From DATBVX01 sp963705495 (GTDB lineage Bacteria; Pseudomonadota; Gammaproteobacteria; Steroidobacterales; Steroidobacteraceae), in contig CAVPJQ010000022.1 of the NCBI GenBank assembly GCA_963705495.1, positions 124,001 through 188,000 of the forward strand: 64,000 bases of DNA. Direction: 5' to 3'. The notes beneath the pieces were generated by a model, which saw only the letters and a program-made list of their open reading frames with translations, was not told the DNA's origin and searched no databases. Each line of letters begins with the position of its first letter. The stretch's first letter is position 1. The position numbers and the translations under genes were made by a program. This document shows, in pieces, positions 34,310-43,309 of this stretch.

Positions 34310-34526
34310 GCCGCTTCATGCCTCGCACGAAGCTTTCGAATGAAATGCTGCGTTCATTCTTGCGACGGTCAAACGCCTCCAGGTCACCCGCATCCTCTGC
34401 CAGGGCCGCCTTAACCGCGTCATTGACCATGTCAGAAATCGAGCGGTCATTTGTCGCGGCACGAAGTCGCAAGGCCCGATGCACCTCGGGCTCAAAATAA
34501 ACTGTCGCACGCTTTGGGGCTGCCAT
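34296..34526 (-). CDS. Ribbon-helix-helix antitoxin
   Basis: 76 aa. RATVYFEPEVHRALRLRAATNDRSISDMVNDAVKAALAEDA is a ribbon-helix-helix DNA-binding domain. The C-terminal tail (FDRRKNERSISFESFVRGMKRRGRL) would neutralise the toxin. It is the first gene of the module, with an inverted repeat operator 20 bases upstream; autoregulation by the toxin-antitoxin complex is usual. Confidence 0.92.
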   Translation of the reverse strand: MAAPKRATVYFEPEVHRALRLRAATNDRSISDMVNDAVKAALAEDAGDLEAFDRRKNERSISFESFVRGMKRRGRL

Positions 34527-34546
34527 GCCGCCCAGTTTGACGCTAA

Positions 34547-34560
34547 GACGTCATAACGTC
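34547..34560 (-). promoter_or_regulatory. Inverted repeat upstream of the toxin-antitoxin genes
   Basis: GACGT (34547-34551) and ACGTC (34556-34560) form a dyad around CATA, 20 bases upstream of the antitoxin ATG. On the minus strand TTGACG at 34557-34562 overlaps one arm and could be a -35. Position suits an operator for the RHH antitoxin; the -10 is not clear. Confidence 0.45.
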
Positions 34561-34712
34561 AAGGTGCTAACTTACCAAGCACGCAACCGCCGCTCCGATC
34601 CAACGACGTGTCAGGCCGCAGCGAGCGCACTGATTCATGACGTAATACCCGTCCGTTTCATGGGGTCCCTCCCGCGGCCTAGCGCCAGAGTCAAGCCGCG
34701 CCGCGAAGCGAC

Positions 34713-36140
34713 TCAGCGATTCGGAAAATCGATCGCGCGCTTGTCGACGGCGAGCGCTGCCTCGTGCACGGCCTCGCTCAAGGTCGGGTGTGCATGGATC
34801 GTACGTTGCAGATCCTCAGTGCTCGCTGAATATTCCATCGCGAGCACGGCTTCGGCGATCAGTTCGCCCGCCATCGGGCCGATGATGTGTACGCCCAGGA
34901 TTTCGTCATCGTCGGAGGCCGAGACGATCTTGGCGAAGCCGGCAGTCGCTTCCATGGCGCGGGCACGTCCGCTCGCCATGAAGGGGAAAGTCCCGGTCTT
35001 ATACGCGCGCCCGCTCTGCTTCACCTGCTCTTCAGTTTGCCCGACCCAGGCGATCTCCGGGGCGGTGTAGATCACCGACGGAATAGTCTTGTAGTTCACC
35101 TCGGAGAATCTGCCGGCGATCAGGTCCGCAACCATCACGCCCTCTTCCTTGCCCTTGTGCGCGAGCATCGGTCCGCGCACCGCATCACCGATCGCCCAGA
35201 CGCCCTCGGCGCTGGTGCGGCACTCGTGGTCCACCTTGATGAAGCCGCGCTCATCGAGCTCGACGCCGGTCTGCGCGCCGAGCAGATCCTCTGTGTAAGG
35301 GCGCCGGCCGATCGCTACGACGAGCCGATCGACTTCGATCGATTGCTCACCCTTCGCGTCGGCGAATCGCACCGTGACGGCGCCATTCGCGATCGTCGCA
35401 CCCGACACCTTGGCGCCGAGGCGAATATCGAGCCCCAGCTTCTTGAAGTGACGCAGCGCTTCCTTGGCGAGCTGCTGGTCCGCGATGGGCAGAAAGTCAG
35501 GCAGTGCTTCGAGCACCACGACCTCGCTCCCGAGTCGGCGCCACACGCTTCCGAGCTCGAGCCCGATTACGCCCGCACCGATCACACCGAGGCGCTTCGG
35601 CACGGCAGTGAATTCGAGTGCACCCCACGAATCGACAATCTGCTCGCCGCTGAACGGCGCGCTCTTCAGTTCAGTGGGGATCGATCCCGAAGCGAGTACG
35701 ACGTGCTTCGCCTCGAGCTCCTTCTGCGAGCCGCCAGGTGCGGTGTACTGAACCCGGCGATTTGCCAGGAGCTTGCCGTGGCCCTGAAGACCAGTGACGC
35801 CAGCTGACTTGAACAACGCCGTGATCCCGGAGGTGCTGACCTTGACGATTCCCGCCTTGCGCTTCTGCATGGTTGCGATATCGACGCTGACATTGCCGAC
35901 GCGAATGCCGTGTGCGGCAAACTCGGTCTGTGCGCGGTGATAGAGCTCGGTCGATTCGAGCAACGCCTTGGACGGAATACACCCGGCGTTCAGGCACGTG
36001 CCGCCGAAGGCATAGCTGCCGTCGCGATTCTTCCATTCGTCGATGCAGGCCACCTTGAGCTTGTTCTGACCGGCGCGGATCGCTGCGGGATAGCCCGCAG
36101 GTCCAGCGCCGATCACGATCACATCGAATGCGTCCGCCAT
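34713..36140 (-). CDS. lpdA: Dihydrolipoyl dehydrogenase (E3)
   Basis: 475 aa. FAD Rossmann motif DVIVIGAGPAGYPAAIRAGQ, redox-active disulfide GGTCLNAGCIPSK, NAD-binding GVIGAGVIGLELGSVWRRLG, and the C-terminal dimer motif with catalytic His-Glu (IHAHPTLSEAVHEA). It reoxidises the lipoyl groups of the 2-oxoglutarate dehydrogenase complex, transferring electrons to NAD+. It is the third gene after sucA and sucB, 13 bases from sucB. Confidence 0.98.
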   Translation of the reverse strand: MADAFDVIVIGAGPAGYPAAIRAGQNKLKVACIDEWKNRDGSYAFGGTCLNAGCIPSKALLESTELYHRAQTEFAAHGIRVGNVSVDIATMQKRKAGIVKVSTSGITALFKSAGVTGLQGHGKLLANRRVQYTAPGGSQKELEAKHVVLASGSIPTELKSAPFSGEQIVDSWGALEFTAVPKRLGVIGAGVIGLELGSVWRRLGSEVVVLEALPDFLPIADQQLAKEALRHFKKLGLDIRLGAKVSGATIANGAVTVRFADAKGEQSIEVDRLVVAIGRRPYTEDLLGAQTGVELDERGFIKVDHECRTSAEGVWAIGDAVRGPMLAHKGKEEGVMVADLIAGRFSEVNYKTIPSVIYTAPEIAWVGQTEEQVKQSGRAYKTGTFPFMASGRARAMEATAGFAKIVSASDDDEILGVHIIGPMAGELIAEAVLAMEYSASTEDLQRTIHAHPTLSEAVHEAALAVDKRAIDFPNR

Positions 36141-36153
36141 GACACGTCCTGTT

Positions 36154-37407
36154 TCAGATTCCTACCAGCATGCGTGCCGGATCCTCGAGACACTCCTTGA
36201 CGGTGACGAGGAATTGCACCGCCTCGCGTCCATCGATGATGCGGTGATCGTACGTGAGCGCCAGATACATCATCGGCCGCACCACGACCTGGCCATCGAC
36301 GACCATGGGGCGCTCCTGGATCTTGTGCATGCCGAGAATTGCGCTCTGCGGCGAGTTGACGATCGGCGTCGACATCAGCGAACCGAATACGCCGCCGTTG
36401 GTGATGCTGAAGGTGCCGCCGGTCAGCTCCTCGAGCTTGATCGTGCCATCGCGCGCCTTGCCAGCGTATTCGCCGATCGTTTTTTCAATCTGCGCGAAGC
36501 TCATCAGGTCCGCATCGCGCAGGATCGGGACCATCAGGCCGCGGTCGGTCGAGACGGCCACACCGATGTCGTAGTACTCGTGATAGACGATGTCGGCGCC
36601 TTCCACCGAGGCGTTGACGACGGGAAAGCGCTTGAGTGCCTCGATCGACGCCTTGACGAAGAACGACATGAAGCCGAGCCGCACGCCCTGCTCTTTCTCG
36701 AAACGATCCTTGTAGCGGGCGCGCAGGTCCTGCACGGCCTTCAGGTCCACTTCGTTGAACGAGGTCAGCAAGGCTTGCGTTGACTGGGCCTGCACCATTC
36801 GCTCGGCGATTCGGGCCCTCAGGCGTGTCATCGGCACGCGTTTCTCCGCGCGCGCGGAGGAGCTCGCCGGTCGGGTCGCCGCGGGAACTGGTTGACGCGC
36901 TTCCGGTGCCGAAGGCTTCTCACCCATGTAATTCACGACGTCCGACTTGGTGATGCGGCCATCTCTGCCGGAACCTGCAATCTGCGTCGGATTGAGCCGG
37001 TTCTCTTCGACCATGCGACGCACCGACGGACTCAGCTTCGATGCGGACGCCTCGTCTTTCGCCTTGGCCGTCTCCTGGACAGCACGCGCGGTAGACGGCG
37101 CCGCACCAGCACTCTTCACGGCCGGCGCCTCCGTTTTCAGGGCGGAGGGTTTGGACGGCGCAGCGGCAGCGCCTTCCTCGAGAATTGCGAGCACCTGGCC
37201 GCTGGTGACGGTCGCTCCGTTGTCGACCTTCAGCTCTTTGACGATACCCGCGGTGGGCGCCGGCACTTCCAGCACGACCTTGTCGGTTTCAAGGTCGACG
37301 AGGTTCTCATCGCGCTGCACGGCATCGCCCGGCTTCTTGTGCCAGGCCACCAGCGTCGCATCCGCCACCGACTCCGGCAGTTGAGGGACTCGGACTTCGA
37401 TGCTCAT
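36154..37407 (-). CDS. sucB: Dihydrolipoamide succinyltransferase (E2)
   Basis: 417 aa. An N-terminal lipoyl domain with the lipoylated lysine in VDLETDKVVLEVPAP (Lys43) precedes an Ala/Pro/Lys linker. A peripheral subunit-binding domain follows (LSPSVRRMVEENRLNPTQIAGSGRDGRITKSDV), then the catalytic domain with YDHRIIDGREAVQFL. It transfers the succinyl group to CoA. Its ATG overlaps the sucA stop by 4 bases. Confidence 0.98.
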   Translation of the reverse strand: MSIEVRVPQLPESVADATLVAWHKKPGDAVQRDENLVDLETDKVVLEVPAPTAGIVKELKVDNGATVTSGQVLAILEEGAAAAPSKPSALKTEAPAVKSAGAAPSTARAVQETAKAKDEASASKLSPSVRRMVEENRLNPTQIAGSGRDGRITKSDVVNYMGEKPSAPEARQPVPAATRPASSSARAEKRVPMTRLRARIAERMVQAQSTQALLTSFNEVDLKAVQDLRARYKDRFEKEQGVRLGFMSFFVKASIEALKRFPVVNASVEGADIVYHEYYDIGVAVSTDRGLMVPILRDADLMSFAQIEKTIGEYAGKARDGTIKLEELTGGTFSITNGGVFGSLMSTPIVNSPQSAILGMHKIQERPMVVDGQVVVRPMMYLALTYDHRIIDGREAVQFLVTVKECLEDPARMLVGI

Positions 37408-40280
37408 GAGCTCTTCCTGATCGCGATGGTCTTGAGTCGCGCGGTTTCTTGGGCGGTGTCCTCCACCGCGGTGGCGCGCAGCGCGGCCTCGACCAGCGCG
37501 AGCTGCTGTTCTTCGTGCAATTCATGGATGCCTGTCGCCGGCGCGGCGGCAGGAGCTCGCCCGGCATAGAGAAGCGAGTGACGGGAACTCAGTGGTCCCT
37601 GCAGCCGATGGCGGATCTGGTACCACGCGCCCTGGTTCTGCGGCTCTTCCTGACACCACACCACCTCGCGCGCGTTCGGGTAGCGCTTGAGGACCGCCGC
37701 GTATTCGTCGGTCGGAAACGGATAGAGCTGCTCGACCCTGACCAGCGGGAGGTCGCGCAGCTCGTGCTTGTTGCGCTGTTCGAGCAGGTCGAAATAAACC
37801 TTGCCGCTGCAGAACACGATTCGCTGCACCTGGCCGGGGGCGCGCTCCGCCGCATCGTCGATGATCGTGCTGAACCGACCCTCGGTGAGCTCGGCGAGCG
37901 CGGACACTGATCGCTTGTGTCGCAGGAGGCTCTTCGGCGTCATCACGATCAGCGGTTTGCGGAACCAACGCACGATCTGCCGCCGCAACATGTGAAACAT
38001 CTGCGCCGGCGTCGAAGGCACGCACACCTGGATATTGTTCTCGGCGCACAGTTGCAGAAAGCGCTCAAGGCGTGCGGATGAATGCTCGGGCCCCTGCCCT
38101 TCATAGCCGTGCGGCAGGAACAGCGTCAGGCCGCAGAGCCGGCCCCACTTCGCCTCGCCCGAGCTGATGAACTGATCGATGATGACCTGCGCGCCATTGG
38201 CGAAATCGCCGAACTGGCCTTCCCACACATCGAGCGTCGCCGGATCGGTGGTCGAAAAGCCGTACTCGAAGCCCATGACCGCTTCCTCGGAAAGCACCGA
38301 GTCGATCACGGCGAACCGCGTCTTGCGCTCTCCGATCCGTTGCAGCGGGATGAACGTATCGCCGTTGCGCTGATCATGCAGCACGGCGTGACGATGAAAG
38401 AACGTGCCGCGCGAACTGTCCTGCCCGACCAGACGCACCGGAGATCCTTCGTTGAGCAGCGTCGCGTAGGCCAGCGTCTCCGCGCAGCCCCAGTCGAGCG
38501 GCAGCTCGCCCGCCAGCATCTTTTCGCGATTGGAGATCACCTGCGCGACGCGCGGCTGGAGCGTAAAGCCCTCAGGAACCGTCGTCAGGCGCTTGCCGAC
38601 GCTCCTCAGCGTCGACAGATCGACCGCCGTGCGCACGTTCTCATGCCAGTCGGCGTTGAGATAGCGCGTCCAGTCGACCGTGTACTTGTTACCGATCAAG
38701 CCGAGGGAAGCACGTGCCTGCGGTTTTCCTTCGTCGAGCCCGCGTCGATACTGCTCGACGATTTCGTTCGCTTCGTCATCGCTCAGGAGCCCTTCAGCAA
38801 CGAGACGGTCCGCGTAGATCTTGCGCGTGCTCGGGTGCTTGCGGATCGTCTGGTACATCATCGGCTGCGTGGCCGCCGGCTCATCGGCTTCGTTGTGTCC
38901 GTGGCGCCGGTAGCAGACCAGATCGATCACGATGTCTTTGTGGAAGCGCATGCGGTATTCGAGCGCGAGTCGCGTGACGAACACCACGGCCTCCGGATCA
39001 TCGCCGTTCACGTGGAAGATCGGCGCTTCGATCATCTTGGCGACATCGCTCGAGTAGTGCGTCGAGCGGCAGTCGCGCGGATCGCTGGTGGTGAAGCCAA
39101 TCTGGTTGTTGATGATGATGTGCATCGTGCCACCGGTGTAGAAGCCGCGTGCCTGCGAGAGCTGCAGGGTTTCCATCACCACACCCTGCCCCGCAAACGC
39201 CGCATCACCGTGCAGCAGCACCGGCAGGATCTTGTCGCCATCCTTGTCGCCACGCCGCTCCTGCCGCGCGCGCACCGAGCCCTCGACCACAGGGTTGACC
39301 ACTTCGAGATGTGACGGGTTGAAGGCGAGTGCGACATGCACGTTGCCACCCGGCGTCTTGAGATCCGCGGAGAATCCCTTGTGGTACTTGACGTCGCCCG
39401 AGCCCTTGTTGGGATCGCCCTCGTACTTGCCCTCAAACTCCGAGAACAGGCTCGCCGGTGACTTGCCGAGGAGGTTCACGAGGACATTGAGCCGGCCACG
39501 GTGCGCCATGCCGAGCACGCTCTCTTCCACACCGCTCACGCCACCTTGCTGGATCAGGTCATCGAGCAGCGGGATGAGGCTGTCCCCGCCCTCGAGCGAA
39601 AAACGCTTCTGACCGACGTACTTGGTGTGTAGGTAACGCTCCAGCCCTTCGGCGGCCGTCAGTTGCCAGAGGATCCCTCGCTTTTCCTCGGCGCTGAACT
39701 GATGCAGCACGCGCCCATCCTGGTAGCGATCCTGCAACCACAGGCGCTCCTCCGAATCCGACACGTGCGCGAACTCGGCGCCGATCGTGTCGCAATAGAT
39801 GTGCTTCAGCTGCGCGAGGATGTCGCGCAGCTTCATGAAGCGCGGGATGGCAGCGGTGCGGCTGCCGGTAAAGAATTCCGAATCGAGGTCGGCGCTCGAG
39901 AGGCCGAAGTATTCGAGCTCGAGCACGCGCGGTACCTGGCGTTGCACGAGGCCGAGCGGGTCGAGATTGGCGATCAGGTGCCCGCGATTCGCATACACCT
40001 GGATGAGGCGCGAAACCGCGCCCTGCTTGGCGCTCGCTTCGTGGCTGTCCGCGGGGGCCGCCGAACGTGGCTCCTTCGCCCGCTGCAAGAGCTCGGCGAG
40101 GATCGGGCCGTGTGGAATCTCGCTGCTCGCGCCCGCTCTCAGGCGCGTGAAGTATTCACGCCATTCCTGCCCCACCGACTCGGGGTCGAGCAGAAAACTC
40201 TCGTAGAGCGCTTCCACAAACGGAGCGTTGCCACCATACAGCGGTGAGCTCGCGTACTGGTCGCGCAGGGAGTCTGTCAT
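37404..40280 (-). CDS. sucA: 2-oxoglutarate dehydrogenase E1 component
   Basis: 958 aa, normal for the family. Thiamine-diphosphate dependent decarboxylation of 2-oxoglutarate in the TCA cycle. The N-terminal E2-binding segment has SPLYGGNAPFVEALYESFLLDPESVGQEWREYF. Further landmarks are HRGRLNVLVNLLGKSPASLFSEFEG, GDAAFAGQGVVMETLQLSQ and GFEYGFSTTDPATLDVWEGQFGDFANGAQVIIDQFI. It is first in the sucA-sucB-lpdA operon, preceded by a 137-base gap with the terminator of the upstream gene. Confidence 0.98.
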   Translation of the reverse strand: MTDSLRDQYASSPLYGGNAPFVEALYESFLLDPESVGQEWREYFTRLRAGASSEIPHGPILAELLQRAKEPRSAAPADSHEASAKQGAVSRLIQVYANRGHLIANLDPLGLVQRQVPRVLELEYFGLSSADLDSEFFTGSRTAAIPRFMKLRDILAQLKHIYCDTIGAEFAHVSDSEERLWLQDRYQDGRVLHQFSAEEKRGILWQLTAAEGLERYLHTKYVGQKRFSLEGGDSLIPLLDDLIQQGGVSGVEESVLGMAHRGRLNVLVNLLGKSPASLFSEFEGKYEGDPNKGSGDVKYHKGFSADLKTPGGNVHVALAFNPSHLEVVNPVVEGSVRARQERRGDKDGDKILPVLLHGDAAFAGQGVVMETLQLSQARGFYTGGTMHIIINNQIGFTTSDPRDCRSTHYSSDVAKMIEAPIFHVNGDDPEAVVFVTRLALEYRMRFHKDIVIDLVCYRRHGHNEADEPAATQPMMYQTIRKHPSTRKIYADRLVAEGLLSDDEANEIVEQYRRGLDEGKPQARASLGLIGNKYTVDWTRYLNADWHENVRTAVDLSTLRSVGKRLTTVPEGFTLQPRVAQVISNREKMLAGELPLDWGCAETLAYATLLNEGSPVRLVGQDSSRGTFFHRHAVLHDQRNGDTFIPLQRIGERKTRFAVIDSVLSEEAVMGFEYGFSTTDPATLDVWEGQFGDFANGAQVIIDQFISSGEAKWGRLCGLTLFLPHGYEGQGPEHSSARLERFLQLCAENNIQVCVPSTPAQMFHMLRRQIVRWFRKPLIVMTPKSLLRHKRSVSALAELTEGRFSTIIDDAAERAPGQVQRIVFCSGKVYFDLLEQRNKHELRDLPLVRVEQLYPFPTDEYAAVLKRYPNAREVVWCQEEPQNQGAWYQIRHRLQGPLSSRHSLLYAGRAPAAAPATGIHELHEEQQLALVEAALRATAVEDTAQETARLKTIAIRKSS

Positions 40281-40386
40281 TGCTTGAAAATCAATGGCCT
40301 GGGAAGCATTCGGGGCGCGGTAGTGTAGCTGAAGCCGGTGCGCTTGAGAAACGCGCCGCGCTTCAAGACTTGGAGTTCAGGGCCCG

Positions 40387-40412
40387 AAAAGCAAGAGGGC
40401 TCGAGAGAGCCC
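40387..40412 (-). terminator. Rho-independent terminator of the DUF5658-type gene
   Basis: On the minus strand GGGCTC-TCTC-GAGCCC (40412 down to 40397) forms a perfect 6-bp stem, followed by TCTTGCTTTT. It starts 6 bases beyond the stop of the 40418-40957 gene and separates it from sucA. Confidence 0.7.
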
Positions 40413-40417
40413 GGGCG

Positions 40418-40957
40418 TCAGGTCAGCGTCGCAAACATCGACAGTTCGTAGAGCACCAGGATCACGTAGACGACCAGCGTCGCGTAGAGACCCTGCACGA
40501 CCTTGATGCGCCCGAAGAGCTTCAGACGCGACAAAGCGACGAGCAGGATCACACCGCTCCCAGTCAACGCCATCTTTACGACAGCAAACAGCGCCACGTC
40601 ACGATAGAAGAGTGCGGCCATCAACGGGTTCGCTTCCTCGGCACCGAGGAGCAGGAGGTTGATCGTCAGGAAGGCATCGGCGAATGACAGCAGCAGGATG
40701 GCGATTGAGATGGCGAGCAGATGCGATTCGTGCCAGTCGAATACCGGCAGCGCGTGATCGCCCAGACGTCGCGCATTGCGGCGACGCGGCTTGAAGCCGC
40801 CATAGAGAACTGACCAGAAGGTGAGCTGGCGCCGGTCGGGCAGGCCGCGACGATCGGTCGGCACCCCCGGTCCCACGAGTCGCGCGCCCAGCAGTTGACT
40901 TAAGACAAGCTGAGACATCGGCGAGCCCTCGTCGGCTCCCGACTTCTTCCCCTTCAT
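40418..40957 (-). CDS. DUF5658-like membrane protein
   Basis: 179 aa. A polar N-terminal third (including RRGLPDRRQLTFWSVLYGGFKPRRRNARR) is followed by three hydrophobic segments. The first ends in the family-like pattern LLLSFADAFLTINLLLLGAEEANPLMAALF; the last is VVQGLYATLVVYVILVLYELSMF. The pattern matches small inner-membrane proteins annotated as DUF5658; function unknown. Alternative start at the internal Met (MSQLVLSQLL). Confidence 0.75.
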   Translation of the reverse strand: MKGKKSGADEGSPMSQLVLSQLLGARLVGPGVPTDRRGLPDRRQLTFWSVLYGGFKPRRRNARRLGDHALPVFDWHESHLLAISIAILLLSFADAFLTINLLLLGAEEANPLMAALFYRDVALFAVVKMALTGSGVILLVALSRLKLFGRIKVVQGLYATLVVYVILVLYELSMFATLT

Positions 40958-41154
40958 TCTTGCTCCTCACCGGGCACAGATTCGCTCACTGGAATGTGAT
41001 GCAAGCCCGGGGCCAGAGGGCACACCGGCTCAGCGTTCAAGGGCTTGTGTAAAGGCAGGTCTGGGGCCACCTTCGGAACTGTAAAGCCCACCGACGAATA
41101 TCTGCGCACGATCCGGATGGAACCGACTCGACCCCTGCCGTACCTTAGCCCGCG

Positions 41155-42285
41155 ATGAATACAGAACCTTCACGAATCGACAGCGCGGCTGCGCTCTGGC
41201 GCGCGTGCCTGGAGCGGGACACGGAGTACGACGGGTGCTTCGTGTTCGCCGTGCGTACTACCGGGATCTACTGCCGACCGTCCTGTCCAGCCCGCAAACC
41301 GCATCGAAAGAATGTGCAGTTCTTCGCCGCGCCCGAGCTGGCGCGCGAGGCTGGGTTTCGGGCCTGCAAGCGCTGCCAGCCCGACCGCAGCCACCTGCGC
41401 GACCCCGTCGCCGAGCGTGTCCTGAGTATCTGTCATTACATCCGTAGCGCGCACGATGAGACGCTCACGCTCGCCCGGCTCGGCAAGCGTTTTTCGTTTT
41501 CTCCGGCGCATCTGCAGCGCGTCTTCAAGCAATACGTCGGTGTCTCTCCCCTCGCCTATGCGGAGGCAGTGCGAATGAATCAGCTCAAGCTCGCTCTTCA
41601 GGACGGCGCCTCGGTCACGGACGCGATCTATGCGTCAGGATTCAGTTCATCGAGCCGCGTGTATGAGCGCGCGGGGCGCGCGATCGGCATGACCCCGCGG
41701 CGCTACAAGGACCGCGGCCGTGGCGAGCAGATTCGCTTTTCCATCGTGCCGAGTGCCCTCGGTCGGCTGCTGGTCGCATCCACTGCAAAGGGGATTTGCG
41801 CCGTCCAGCTCGGCGACGACGATGTGGCGCTTGAAGGGTTGTTGCGCGAGGAATTCAGCCGCGCTTCGATCGAGCGCAGCGATCGGGAACATGCGCAGTG
41901 GGTACAAAGCGTCGTTCGGCTTGCGGAAGGTCGCGCTCCACACCTGAGCCTGCCGCTCGACATCCGCGGCACCGCGTTCCAGCAGCAAGTCTGGCGGGCA
42001 TTGCAGAAGATCCCCGCGGGGCGCACTCGCAGTTACGCCGAAGTGGCGCGCAGCATCGGGCACCCCGAGGCGATCCGGGCCGTTGGCAGCGCTTGTGGCG
42101 CAAACCCAGTAGCGCTCGTCGTGCCCTGCCACCGCGTCGTGCAGACCGGCGGTGGATTGGGAGGCTACCGGTGGGGGATCGAACGCAAGCGTGAACTGCT
42201 CGAGGCGGAACGCGAGGAGCGCCGTCGGCGCACCCCACAAGCAGACGACCCCGCGACTACAGGTCTCGCGGCCCGCGGCGAGTAG
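41155..42285 (+). CDS. ada: Bifunctional Ada regulator / O6-methylguanine-DNA methyltransferase
   Basis: 376 aa. The N-terminal zinc domain has four Cys (Cys40, Cys44, Cys71, Cys74 in YCRPSC and CKRC) and accepts methyl groups from phosphotriesters. An AraC-type helix-turn-helix is in the middle (LGKRFSFSPAHLQRVFKQYVGVSPLAY). The C-terminal methyltransferase has GTAFQQQVWRALQKIPAGRTRSYAEVA and the acceptor Cys in VVPCHRVV. It repairs alkylated DNA and activates the adaptive response when methylated. No clear Ada box was found upstream. Confidence 0.97.
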   Translation: MNTEPSRIDSAAALWRACLERDTEYDGCFVFAVRTTGIYCRPSCPARKPHRKNVQFFAAPELAREAGFRACKRCQPDRSHLRDPVAERVLSICHYIRSAHDETLTLARLGKRFSFSPAHLQRVFKQYVGVSPLAYAEAVRMNQLKLALQDGASVTDAIYASGFSSSSRVYERAGRAIGMTPRRYKDRGRGEQIRFSIVPSALGRLLVASTAKGICAVQLGDDDVALEGLLREEFSRASIERSDREHAQWVQSVVRLAEGRAPHLSLPLDIRGTAFQQQVWRALQKIPAGRTRSYAEVARSIGHPEAIRAVGSACGANPVALVVPCHRVVQTGGGLGGYRWGIERKRELLEAEREERRRRTPQADDPATTGLAARGE

Positions 42286-42294
42286 CCGCGTCAA

Positions 42295-43179
42295 TCAGGG
42301 GCGCAGTGCGCTCGCGCTCAGGATCGCAGGGATGTGATCCTCCCAGCCGAGCCCCATGACGTGAACGCCCGCGCACAGCGGCCGCACGTCGCGAATCACC
42401 TGCGCGGCGATCTCGACGCCATTCTCGACTTCACTCGAGGTATCAGCGGCGCGATCCATTCGCTGGATCAGGGCGTCTGGTACGCGAATACCCGGCACCT
42501 TGTCATTCAACCAGTGCGCCATCTTTGCTGACTTGAGCGGAATGATCCCCGCCAGGATGGCAACGCCATCGGGCTTCAACGCATCGAGGAATCGCTCCAG
42601 CGATGACGCTTCGTAGAGGGCCTGCGTCTGCAGGAATTGCGCGCCGGCATCGATCTTGCGGCGCGTGTTTTCCACTTCACGTGCGAATTCCGTTGCCCCA
42701 GGATTGGTCACCGCACCGAGGAACAGCTTCGGCGCACCTTTCAGGACGTTTCCAGCCATGTCGCGTCCGCTGACCAGTGCACGCGCCATGGTCAGCATTT
42801 CGGTGGCAAACAGGTCGAACACCGGCTTGGCTTCCGGATGATCGCCACCGCTCGGAGAATCGCCGCTCATGAAGACGACGTTCTCGATCCCGAGCACCGC
42901 TGCACCGAGCAAGTCCGCCTGCAGCGCGATGCGATTGCGGTCGCGCGCCGTCACCTGCAGGATCGGCTCGACGCCAAGATCCAGGAGAAGGTGGGCGACC
43001 GCTTTTGGCTCGATTGCCATACGCGCCCGTGGCGACTCCGTGAGATTGAGCGCATCTACCCACGGCTTGAGGAGCTGTGCCTTGGAGATGACTTCGGAGA
43101 GATCGGTGCCCTTGGGAGGCGTGAGCTCGCTGGTGACCACGAAGCCACCGGACCGGATCTTGTCTTCGAGTTTACTCAT
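42295..43179 (-). CDS. MetF-family methylenetetrahydrofolate reductase-like protein
   Basis: 294 aa from the ATG at 43179 (MSKLEDKIRSGGFVVTSELTPPKG). TIM barrel with the folate/FAD landmarks EPILQVTARDRNRIALQADLLGAAVLGIENVVFMSGDSP, KLFLGAVTNPGA and DAGAQFLQTQALYE. The glutamate in TSELTPP corresponds to the catalytic Glu of MetF. ENVVFMSGDSPSGGDHPEAKPVFDL follows the pattern of the longer, corrinoid- or acetogen-associated MTHFR types rather than E. coli MetF. It is not close to the 11378-12319 MetF-like protein in sequence. It converges on ada. Confidence 0.88.
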   Translation of the reverse strand: MSKLEDKIRSGGFVVTSELTPPKGTDLSEVISKAQLLKPWVDALNLTESPRARMAIEPKAVAHLLLDLGVEPILQVTARDRNRIALQADLLGAAVLGIENVVFMSGDSPSGGDHPEAKPVFDLFATEMLTMARALVSGRDMAGNVLKGAPKLFLGAVTNPGATEFAREVENTRRKIDAGAQFLQTQALYEASSLERFLDALKPDGVAILAGIIPLKSAKMAHWLNDKVPGIRVPDALIQRMDRAADTSSEVENGVEIAAQVIRDVRPLCAGVHVMGLGWEDHIPAILSASALRP

Positions 43180-43309
43180 GACCAATGACTGCAAGCCTGT
43201 TTAGGAAATACTAACCGAATCCGCCGGGTCGATGATCCAAAGACGGATCGATTGCGCTACGCGTGAGGTATGCTCGGCGCGAGTGCGTGGACCTTGAAGG
43301 GGATTTCAC

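Noticed and set aside
38082..39314. 410-codon plus-strand open frame opposite sucA
   Set aside because: High-GC shadow of the sucA reading frame; no ribosome site or protein family features.
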